Positions 35,091 through 45,400 of a stretch of DNA of 64,000 nucleotides are shown in pieces; the stretch's first letter is position 1, and the number at the start of each line of letters is the position of its first letter. Below the pieces are notes generated by a model. That model was given only the letters and a program-made list of their open reading frames with translations. It did no database searches and had not been told where the DNA came from. The translations under genes and the position numbers were made by a program. The DNA is from Ceratodon purpureus (lineage: Eukaryota; Streptophyta; Bryopsida; Pseudoditrichales; Ditrichaceae), in the NCBI GenBank assembly GCA_014871385.1, contig CM026426.1:109960457-110024456 (forward strand), read 5' to 3'.

Positions 35091-38000
35091 ATGGCGCAAA
35101 TTCGAGCTGAGGGGCACGAAGTTCCTCTCCATGTACCTTGTAATGCCGAGGGAGTCGGATCCGTTAGCGCTGGTCTTCTAAGCGTCAGATACAACCTTGT
35201 GCTGGAGAGCATCCATCTAGAGGAGGAAGTTGTCGATGACGGCGGGAATTTGGTTCACACGGTTTATCAGATGCCTAGTAGGACTACTGAAGGGAGAGAG
35301 TGGCTTCTAGAGGCCAGAAAGTATGTTGCTAGAGGACTAACTCCAGACCGATGGGCAGCATCGACTGAGATACTTACACCCGGGCGCTCAATGACTTCAA
35401 CTGTGGATGTAGGTCCTGGTACTGAGGCCGCCAAGTTAGATCCAGTGGTAGAAGAGATCCATGTGCTCAGGGAATCGGACGATTTGTTTAGAACTCCGCA
35501 AGAGCACCCCATACCGACGCAGAAGTCATCCTTAGGCAGCCCGAGTGTCGTCTCTTGTCTCAAACGCCTAGCTTCACGATCCGGCGCCAAGAATGCGTTG
35601 TCCAGGCTGAACTTCAGTACGCTGAGGACAGAGCGGGTACCCTTTCTTCCGGGCAAATTCAATGGCGAGGTGCTTTTTGAGCTTCCTCCCGCGCCCCCCG
35701 CGACTCCATCGACGGCAAAATCAATGGCAGGAATGGACAAGAAGTACGACGGACATCCGTGGTGTAAGACGATGACGTCCAATATTTCCAACGACTCTGG
35801 GCTTACGTTTCGATACTCCGTTTGTGCAGGGCATCTGAGATGGTGCAATGACAATTGCGACTTTCGCAATTGAGGGGAGAACCGTCTGAGCGAGGTCAAC
35901 GAGGCTGAGTGGGATGGAGTGTCGCGGACCCCCTTCCAGGTGAGTTGTGATCCCCCTGCGAAATCTACGCTCGTGTGTAAGATATGCAAGACTCCTCCGC
36001 AATGCCTCGCCCAATGCCCTGCTAGAATATACTACGTCCTAAGGGGGGCTGACATGACCCGTGCGTGCATCCATATCGGCACGCACGACCATCCCGTAGG
36101 ATTCGCTGACTGCAGGTTAAGCAAACAGAGGATCCTCAACCTCGTCGAGTCGCATGTCGGTCAGAATCCTGAGGGCAAAACCTCTTCTATTGCATTGGAA
36201 GCTAGCAAGGACTTCTTGAGTGACCTCCTCCTTGCCCAACCCGGCGAAGTGCGTAAATATCTTTCGGATGATGAGCTCGATCAGGCGTTTAGGCTCTATT
36301 ATCCTCTTAGCAGGCCAGGTCTGAAGAACGACGTCACGACCTTCAGATCCGTCGGCAACAAGGGAGTAATGGACGGGATAGCCGCGCTGCGAGGTTGCAG
36401 CAAATGGGAGTTTATACACGAGAACAAATTTCCCGGACAGGGGGCGGAGGGCGAGAAGGTCTTCGTCTTCAAGATGTCGGAGAGGGGCCACGGGTCAGGG
36501 GTGGATCTCGTGAAGCGGATGCAGCCTGGCGAAGACTTGGAAGATGCGTGTATCATGTTTGATCACGTCAGGCAAACAAAGGATTGGTCAACAATGGCAT
36601 GTCATGTGAATGACTCCCAATACTGTCGTGTTATGACAGTTGCCATATGCGATGTGCAGTCGGAGGACGCTCGGGCGCAGAGTTTGCTCTGGCGGGGTCT
36701 GAACGGGGTAATGGCAAAGCACAAGGTGAATAATGTCAATTTCAAAGGCTTCATGGCGGACAACGCACAGGCCAATTGGAACGCTGTTCGAGTAATCTAT
36801 GGAAACGGAAACGCGGACGATCCAATGCCCGACCGTGAGCGTACCTGCCAATTCCACTGGGCAAGTTCATTGAAGAAGTATACGGAGGCTCACATTTGAG
36901 GTCACGATCTCCAAAGGCAACATTACGCTTTGTGCAGGCAGTATCGAGATGCAAAGACATGGGAGGATGCCGACATTCGTTACCATGCCATCCGTTCTTG
37001 GTGGATTTCATCCGCGGCCTCGACACCTGCTGGACTCGAACATCTGGAGCAGTGGCTCGTCTTTTGGCACTTTCGGTACCGGTAGTGGGGCGGTTACATG
37101 CAATTAGTGAGTCTTCTTCCGCTAAACTTGTCATTCTATTCGAATCCCTTGCTGCCACTGAACGTAGAGCTTGCTAAATTCATGGAATTCTCTTTGAATG
37201 CAGAACCTCACAGACGAGGAGAAGGACGAGATGCCGTCGTGCAACCTCTCAGAGACTGTCCATAATATCTGGCTTCAGATGTCAAGCAACCGTGAGATAA
37301 GCCTGTACACGGCCACAGTCGACGACTATGTCCGGGGCTTCATGCAGTGCACGAACTATAGCGCCTACCTCAGAGGAGAAAACCCAGGTAAAGGACGAAG
37401 CAAAGCCGAGCTCCGTTTACGGCGGGCTCAGAAGTCGGGCATTCCCAAACGTCTTGCTGATGCCTCGGAACACTTCCACGACGCTCCACAGATGCTCTCC
37501 CGTCAGCCCCACAGAGAAGGCGAAGAGGTCTTTGGCTCAACGAAGCGGAAGCTGGATCAACCAATTGGATCCGAATACAATTCTCACAGACCCGACAAAG
37601 TAAACTTCTCACAACCACGGGTGGCCACTAGGAAGACGCGTGCTCGGGTCGAAGCTGAACCAGTACCTGTGGACGAAGCCTCTTCGCCCGTCTGAAGCCG
37701 CGACGAGAATACGACTCGTCCACACGTAACTGCAGTAGAGGAGACGGACGTGGACGACAGTAAGTGGCATCTTATCAGGCTGCCGAAGGGCTGTGCAAAG
37801 GCATGTTTCGCACAGCAGGCAAAGACAAACAAGAAGTGCAAGGCCAGGCTCGTACGCGGAGGGAAGACCATAGTTGTGCCAAGCTACTGGGGCACCTTTA
37901 CAAAAGTCAGAAATGGATGCAGTTCTGCTTCTGTAACGACGACATTCAGAGATGCGTCATGGGCACGAAACGGAATTGGGTCTCAAGCATGGCGCCCCCT

Positions 38001-38618
38001 CCGCTTATCTGGCCCGTGAAGCGTGGAACTCGCCTGACAAAGCGAGAGATTTTGGACCTAGAGGCTGCTGGTTTTAGACTACCTCAACGTCAGGACCTAC
38101 CCTCTCAACGAGTTTTCCATGACGGCGACGGCAGCATTCCACAGCGGCCACGGTTTGAACTCTCGCACTTGGTTGTACCCGATGCTCCTGGAGTTTATCC
38201 TACAGTGTGTGGAGGTTTCAAGATTCGTCGCTGCAACCGGATTCCTAGAACCGAGCACGAGAACAATTGGGCGTCGTCGCTTCTACTCACGGTTCATATC
38301 CAATCCGTGACAATGATACCAACACGTGGGTTTGGTTGCATAATCAGCCTTGTCTCCGAGACTGTTTCCGAGTCAAACTTGTACAAGATCACAGTTGGCC
38401 CCGAGCCCGAATGCACCTGCCCCAACTTCAAGGAGATGTCCGTGAAGTCCCTTGGAAAACGTCCTCCCTGGGTCCCTTGCAAGCATCTTTACTACATCTA
38501 CAACGCAATATGCAACCTTGAAATGCATCGGGACTCTTACATCTATGCTCCAACTCTCAGCTTTAACGAAGTGAAGACGATCCTCGAGAGCGGCCTTCTT
38601 GAGCTAGTAACATTCTAA
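35091..38618 (+). pseudogene. MULE-type transposase with SWIM finger, unit B
   Basis: The fullest of three copies. From MAQIRAEGHEVPL: an N-terminal region (to about residue 210); a Cys/His region with CAGHLRWCNDNCDF, CKICKTPPQCLAQC and HIGTHDHP (WRKY-GCM1/FLYWCH-like, about 245-335); the RNase H-like core with IMFDHVRQTKDW, CRVMTVAICDVQSED, GFMADNAQANWNAV and TCQFHW (about 485-590), the MULE D..D..C.H layout; an intron near 37107-37202; and a C-terminal SWIM zinc finger with CTCPNF and CKHLYYI (38410-38500). About three or four in-frame stops and one frame change make it inactive as it stands. Some stops are one C-to-T step from the residue in the other copies. It should cut and join the element's ends; the partner gene across the divergent promoter is the ParB-methyltransferase. 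Confidence 0.8.
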
Positions 38619-38639
38619 GGATCGTTGTTGCCACTTCAA

Positions 38640-39000
38640 CCTCCCAGCCCAACTCCCGTGGATGCGAATCATGAACCGGCTTCGCTCCAACTTTAGGGTC
38701 GCCTACCTTGACGACTTCGTTATACTATCTACGTTCTAGAATAAGGGAGAAGGCACTACTCATTTTCCGCAAATCTCAGATGCGCGACCGTAGATGCATG
38801 CATCCATGAATGACATTCATTACAGCTTCTTAAATACATCTATATTCCGTGTGAAATATGCCTTCTCACTCATATTGCACTTACGCAATTGTCTCGGTTT
38901 ACATGGCTGCCTGGACAGTCAGACAATCATCACTCATCTAGCGAAATATCATTCATCTAGGTACGTCCCACTCTGAATGGGCTGTCTCAATCATGGAACC
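38640..39000. other. Spacer after transposase B
   Basis: No gene seen. It should hold the 3' untranslated region of the MULE gene. A short run TCATTCATCTAG-type repeats near 38935-38960. Confidence 0.4.
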
Positions 39001-41510
39001 GGCAGCCGCGATAGATAACCCCACTGTACATTAATAATGGGCCGGGTGTGAGCCAGCCGGGGTGCCACTCCAACCCGGCTGTCAGGTTTCATTGCCACTC
39101 CGGCTCTTACGGCTAGGCCGCAGTACCCCGCTTTCGACCTCCTCCCGAAAGTGATTGTCGGATCCGACAGTGGGTTTTGGCCACTCAGCAATGTCGCGGG
39201 TGGCGCCAGGCGACCCTCGTCGGATAGTTTTCTGACGGACCCCTCCTTTGGTTATTGCCACTCATGAGAGATGAGATATTTCTCGTCCACCAATATCCAT
39301 CTTCCAGTGGTTAAAAAATATAATTGTTGAGCGCACAGAGCCGTTTAGATGATGGTACGATGCAGGTGGCCGGTTACTCCGCATTTATTATCGAATATAA
39401 CCGTAGCCACGGCATTGATCTCATGTTCACCCTAAACAAATTCTCAGTCATGTAGCATCTTCCCACGTTCAATGGGTTCTCTAATTCATCGAACTAGCAC
39501 CCATGTTACTTCAAGCGCGCTCCACAGTAAGAGGGGTTTAAGTGCTAGCAGGCTCGGGGGCTACTTTTACCAGGCCCCCGAGTTTCTATAGGACTCGAGC
39601 TCCTACCGTCAGGAGGCAGTACCCCAATGTCGACCTCCTTCCGAAAGCAATTGTCGGATCCGACAGTGGGTTTTTGCCCGTAACGAATGTCGTGGGTGGC
39701 CTCGGTCGGCCCTCGTTGCATAGGTATGTGATGGACAGCGAGTTGGGATTTTGCCACTGACGACAGTAGTAAATAGTAATGATTGTTGAGAACAGTAGGC
39801 GGTCTTGATGACTTAACTCTGCAGGTATCCGATAACACTATAATAACCGCAGCCAAAGCATTGATCTGATGCCTCAAACCTAGGTGCAGGTCTTTAGCCC
39901 TAAACAGGAATCTAGGACTTTAACGCCTAGAAGTTGTTTTATTGGTAATTCCATGGTAATCGACAGTGAAGCAATCTCTTGGAGGTTACTGAGATGTGCG
40001 CCATCATAATGACCTCGGTTTCATAAATTTCAGTTTACTCACCTTAATACAGCCATAACACTGCCGTATACCTGGGACGATGATTCACCGCACCTTTTCA
40101 CCCTAAACCATTACAGCAGTATCGTAATTGCCGGCGGCTCACTCATGCTGCCTGTGGACTGATCTCTATATATGAGGTTATTGCAGAACGCTGGGTCATT
40201 TCCACCTGATGCCAATGGACCTCGCAATGAATCCGATTTGTTTTAGCCTAGGCCGTAGATCGCGACTTATGTTAGACACCAGCTCCATGATGGATCGGTA
40301 GATCGGGGATATAGTGTTTCGCAAGCCCTCCGCACAGGCCAAGATTGAGTTTTCACTATATCAGTCCGCTGAGGATTGGTCTCAGAATTTTAAGACGTGG
40401 CTTTTGAAGGTGTTTACCTGCAGTGTGCTCTATGATGATCAATTTTTTCATTCCACTGACGCTCCAAAGAAGATGAGGTGCATCATGCTTTTTGTCTGGG
40501 TACCTGGCCAAGGTTTTCAGGAAGCACCTTCTGGAGGAATCATGACACCTCATATTCCTCTGAGTGAGTCCACAACCTTCCATCGACTGAGTCAGGTGGG
40601 GTTCTTCCCGGACGGCAACAGCGTCACGTTGTGTTTTGCGCTGCCCTCCCCACCCGACCCAGTCCCGTTTCTCAGAGTCGATTTCTGGCGGGACACGTAC
40701 CGCCAGGAAGCGTATTCGGGGCTGCAAGTTCTTAATGTTGTTGACAACCCTTCGACGCAGTGCCCTACTCTGCGCATGATTTCTCTATGGAAACGAAATG
40801 GCGAAAGATGGATTTGTGATAGTTCTGTGATAGGTCCAAGTCTGCAGTTTGTATCGGAGGTGGCGAAGGAAGTTCCCGTTTGACATCTATTGTTGCATCA
40901 TTCCAGTATTGTCCTTCGTAGTACATGGCCCGCTAGGTTGCTGAGGGACAGCCGTATGCAGAGAGACATCAAATTTTCACCTACGTATATGAGTATATGA
41001 GAAGGAAGTAGACAGCGTGAACTGATCGCACATTCGCAAGAGGCCTTTGCGAGAATCATTGTATTGTTCTCATTTTGATCCTTTAATACATATATAATCA
41101 CTTTGAAATCAGCACCACTCCTTACATATGAGGTTTGCAAATTGCACTGTATGTATTATAACGCTTCTATCAATCAACCGAAACCTTCCTCATCAATCCC
41201 CATGACCATTCCGCACTTTAGGCGAGCGTGCATGATGAATTCCTCGTCCCTGATGCGAACCGACACCCATGCGGGCAGTACTCAAACTATTATCTGGCTA
41301 GGTATCATCTGGACCGGATATTGTGGTAACCCGGCTGTCGGAATTCCATGCCACTGCAGCTCTGTTCCCATGTCCGTAGTACCCCTGATGGACAAATCCC
41401 AGAATGTTGCTGTCGGATCCTACAATGGGTTTAGGCCAGTCATCCATGTCGTGGTTACCCCCCGACCACCTCCTCCAGTTTCCTTCCGAAAGTTCCAACG
41501 GTGGCTTATG
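39000..41510. repeat. Roughly 500-bp repeat, three diverged copies, GGATCC-bearing
   Basis: Copies at about 39000-39490, 39500-39900 and 41290-41510 share a GCAGTACCCC block, a CTCC(C/T)TCCGAAAG block, TGTCGGATCC(G/T)ACA, then GTGGGTTT or a close variant and an AATGTCG(C/T)GGGTGGC block. GGATCC falls in CGGATCC at 39159, 39655 and 41414. The first two are spaced 496 bases. The third is separated by the region with the ORF at 40314. These may be subterminal repeats of unit B. Confidence 0.75.
40314..40883 (+). CDS. Hypothetical protein, 189 residues
   Basis: A single open frame starting MFRKPSAQAKIEFSL with balanced residue content (IMLFVWVPGQGFQ, RVDFWRDTYRQEAY), which looks like a folded protein rather than chance sequence. 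I recognise no family or motif. It lies between repeat copies to the right of MULE B and in the same direction, so it may be a second plus-strand gene of the unit. No counterpart is visible right of unit A, where the element is cut short. Confidence 0.45.
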   Translation: MFRKPSAQAKIEFSLYQSAEDWSQNFKTWLLKVFTCSVLYDDQFFHSTDAPKKMRCIMLFVWVPGQGFQEAPSGGIMTPHIPLSESTTFHRLSQVGFFPDGNSVTLCFALPSPPDPVPFLRVDFWRDTYRQEAYSGLQVLNVVDNPSTQCPTLRMISLWKRNGERWICDSSVIGPSLQFVSEVAKEVPV

Positions 41511-41737
41511 ATATGAGGGGATATAATGGAGGGCATTTTTGTTAACGCCTTAATCATCCCTTTATTGCTCGTCGACACAGTTGTTACAAATCGTCGCACT
41601 CTGGCCATTTGGGAATCTAACAAGACAATGCCAAGATGTCATCACTCCTTGCAACCTATTCTTGCGATAACTTGAAGCTTTCGAAGTCTATTACCAGGCC
41701 TCACCGCAGCAGTCATTTACATACGCTACCCTATGCA

Positions 41738-42208
41738 CTACTGCTCAACTTTGTCGTTCTCTGTGTACTCTTCCAAGAAATCTAGCCTCTCCCAGCCCTC
41801 GTGGTCTTGAAGGTTGATTCCAATCTCAGTCTCCGTCGACGCAGGCACACTGGGTCGCACATAAGGCTTACGCAGCAGTGACTCGTACATCTTTCCGTCC
41901 CCAACCGCACCTCCGTATGGATTCGACACATTCCAAACTTTCTTTGGTTGGCTTGGAGTGAAGCTCTTCGGTTTCCACGACGGACTTGAAATCTTTGGAA
42001 GTACTCCAGAAGTGCGAAGCTCGCAGTATGATCCAACTCTTGAAGGAACCACCGAATCATCATGCATGTTTTCAGCTCTATCCACAGTAGGACCTACACA
42101 TGTACTCACCACCAAATAGTCACCCAAGTTTGAGAGGATGTCAATGACCTCACATTCCTCCACGTTGGGAACCCAAACATCAGTTTCCTTCTCTAACCTC
42201 TCCATCAA
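41738..42208 (-). CDS. Hypothetical acidic protein, 156 residues
   Basis: An open frame starting MMERLEKETDVWVPNVEE and ending in an acidic tail. It has a Ser/Pro/Lys middle (SSPSWKPKSFTPSQPKK). No known family. It sits between the unit B flank and the left edge of the gag-protease element, and could be a remnant of unit C cut off from the rest by that insertion. I could not align it with the accessory ORFs at 14345 or 52592. Confidence 0.4.
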   Translation of the reverse strand: MMERLEKETDVWVPNVEECEVIDILSNLGDYLVVSTCVGPTVDRAENMHDDSVVPSRVGSYCELRTSGVLPKISSPSWKPKSFTPSQPKKVWNVSNPYGGAVGDGKMYESLLRKPYVRPSVPASTETEIGINLQDHEGWERLDFLEEYTENDKVEQ

Positions 42209-42257
42209 GTGCCACTTTGGATCTCAAGACTGAAGTGATTTCAACCAATTTCTAGTT

Positions 42258-42395
42258 CAATTTTGGCACGTGTCAGATCGGATATTAAAATCCACGAACA
42301 TGTTCAAGAGGGGTACCCTCCTAATTTTGGCACGTGTCGGATCGGATATTCAAATCCACGGATTCGTTCAGGAGGGGTACCCTGCTAATTTTCTC
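42258..42395. repeat. Tandem duplication, about 65 bp, two copies
   Basis: The phrase TTTTGGCACGTGTC(A/G)GATCGG with the following AATCCACG and GGGGTACCCT blocks occurs twice back to back, at about 42265 and 42330. Confidence 0.8.
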
Positions 42396-42489
42396 GCTCC
42401 CCGGTGCCGCGGAAATAGGTCCTCTTTCACGAAATTTTGGTGGCCGGCGGTGAAATTTTTCTGCTCACCGCTCACCAGCTCACCGCTCA

Positions 42490-45400
42490 CCGCTGCCACA
42501 CCAGAATTCCCGTTCCCACTATAGGCATCTCCTGGTCTTCTCCCTCATCCTGGTCATCATCAGACCAATAAACATAAGATGGATAAGCCTCAACAAACCT
42601 CATCAAATACCTCAAGTACCTGGCCTGGTCCTCTGAATAGACCGGAATCTGGTCCAACGTCTGCTTCTTGGAAGTAGACAGTAGATTTCTGGTCAACCCC
42701 TTAGAAGCTTGAGTTGAGCTAACCTCAGACAACTCCACCTTCAGCTTGAATTGTTGGTTCTCCAAGGCTAGCCTGTTAAAATCCCTGGACCTACCGCTCA
42801 TCCTAGCCTCTAACTCCAATTGGTGCTGACTACCTCTGCCTCGACCTCCTGATCAACCCAAGCTTGTCTCTCCATGTGCTGGTTCTCCTGGAGTACCACC
42901 AACTGCTGCTGTGCATGCTGAAGCTGGTCAGTCAACTCCCGGATCCTCTCATCTTGGCCAAGTTTGATGTTTATCAATTCTTGATATCTTGGACCTGATC
43001 TGTTTTCTTGCTCTAGCAGCTTCTTCCCCCTTGAAGCCACTCCAAACACCACCTGTAAGTGCTCAACCAACTGGTCCAACACCTTGATAATGCCACCCTG
43101 GTCTTTTAGAGCCACCTGTCCTGCCCCTCTAGACCCCTCTGGCATCTTAGACTAGTCCTTGGCTCTTCGCTGCTCTTGTTCTACCTCCTGCAGGTCCCAT
43201 TTCTCCTGGTCAATTCCTTCATTTTTCTCTTTTTTATTTTTCTTACCTCCTCCATCTCTGGTCCATGTTGGCTGGTCCTTGCTTTCCTAGTCCAACCTAT
43301 CCATTCTCTTTTCCTGGTCATTTGGACTATAGTCCTGCTGGTCCTTCTCCAGACTCCCATTCTCCTGGTCTTCCAACTTGGCTTGAGTCTCATCTTCTTG
43401 GTCTCCAAGCTCTTGTTCCTGGTCTTCAAATTCTTGCTCCTGGCCTTGAAACTCTTCCTCTTGGTCTTGTCTTTTCTTATTCCGCTGGTCTTGATGTGCC
43501 TCCTTGTCCTTGAGAAATCTGCAGTCCTGGTCTTGTGAACCTCTTGTCTGCTCTCCTTTGGCGCCAGCTCTATCCTGGTCACCTAGACTGGTCCCTTCTT
43601 CGCCCACGTGACCACTATCCCCCTTTTGCTGTTCGACCAGTCCCTTGGTCGACTGCCTTAGTGTGGTTGTCTCAGACTAGTCTAGACTGGGCCGTTCTGC
43701 CTCTACCACCGACTCTGGGTCTCTATCTTTTTGGAGCAGTGCCACTGTCCCAACAACCAATACGTCCTGATTTGTGGCCAGCCAACGTTCCTCCTCTTCA
43801 TCTCTGACTCCTTCAGTAAAGTTGGAGCAGACCAGTACCTCAGGTAAATCTGGTCCAGACCCCTTCTTCTGGCTCACTGATACTGTCTTGACTGTCCCGT
43901 TGCCTCGAATTGTGACCAGATTTCCAGTAGTCATGATTGACCTTAGCATCAATTAACCAAGGACCACCTAACAGCATGCTATACTCCTCATTTACTTCCT
44001 TATTCTTGATCACAGTTAGTGTAATCAGAAAAGGAATGCTATGGATGTGTACCTTCACATTTCTGATTATCCCTACTAGTTCCACCACTATCTGGTCTGC
44101 CATCCTCAATCTGTAAGGTGTAGGTTGCGAGTCCTTCAGTCCCAAACGCTTCTGCGCCTCTTTTCAGTAATGAGATTGACACCAGATCCACCGTCTAGCA
44201 ATACCTTGTCCAAGGTCCCGTTGCCAATCTGCATAGTTAACATAGGCAATTCCGTGTCAACATCTACTGCCAAGCTGGGTATCAGACTTGGTTGACCTCC
44301 TTTTCTCGTCATCTGCTCCACTCCATCCGTTTCTCCTTCACCAGAGTCCTTACTGGCCCTTAACTCCGGAAACACATGAGCCTTGACAATCTCAATCATG
44401 TTTGGAGCCATCTGTAGTAGCTGATCCAAAGGCACAGTGATTGGACTGGCCAATATCCTCCTGCCCACCAAGTTTGCATAATCCTGCTCCTAGTCCCCCC
44501 TTGTACTGGTTTCTGCAGGTACTCCTGGTCCCTCTTGATCAGTCTTAAAGCTGTAATTGAGGACGTCAGAATCTGGGAATCCTTCCCACTCATTGTCTTG
44601 TATCTCTTCTTCAGCCATCTCCTGAGCTTCATGTGGGTGAGCAGTCTTGGTCTGCTCTGCTGCTCTGGCCTCCTGCTCTTCCTTGAGCTGAATCTCTTTC
44701 AGGGCTTCTAGCATAGAATCCCTGAGCTGTTCATCCTCCTTCAAGTCTTCCTTAGTCTGGACCTTCTTTGGTTCTGGTTCCTTGGTCTGGTCTTCAATAG
44801 GAGGTAATCATGCCTTCTGCCCCTGGCTTCTGGTCATACTATCCACGTCAATTGGGTCCTCTAGCTCATTGAGCCATTCAATTTCGACATTCGTCACATG
44901 GTGGTCTTGCTTCTTGGTCGCCTGGTCCTGTTGTACTCGAAACTGGTCCCACTGTACCTTCAGGGGGCAGTTCCAACTCCTGTGCCCTCGTCCACCACAC
45001 AAATAACAACATTCTAGCTTGTCACCATAACTTCCCTGCTCACCATTACCTGGTCTTGGATTGCATGGCCTCTGGTATCCTGGTGTGTAGGCTGTAGCTG
45101 GCTTGAGAGTAGATACCACATTTACTCCTACTAGTATATCTCCATCCTTCTCAACACCAAGTCCCCTCTGGTTTTCCGGGTTGTACCAGCAGTTACCATC
45201 TTCATGGCCAAGCTTCTTACATATACCACACACCCTCCTCAGGGGGTCGTGGCCTAGCTCCTTCCTGTTCACAGTTGCTACCTTACTGGTGGTCTCCACC
45301 TTCTTGACTTCAATCTTTGTTGGCTTTGGCACTGGAATCAGTGCAGTTCTCTTCACACCTCAAGGCAGCATCCACCAACTCTGTCAACGTTCGAATTGGT

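Noticed and set aside
43176-43538. Leu/Phe-rich plus-strand frame that looks like a membrane protein
   Set aside because: It is the antisense of the Gln/Asp/Glu-rich coiled-coil region of the LTR element.
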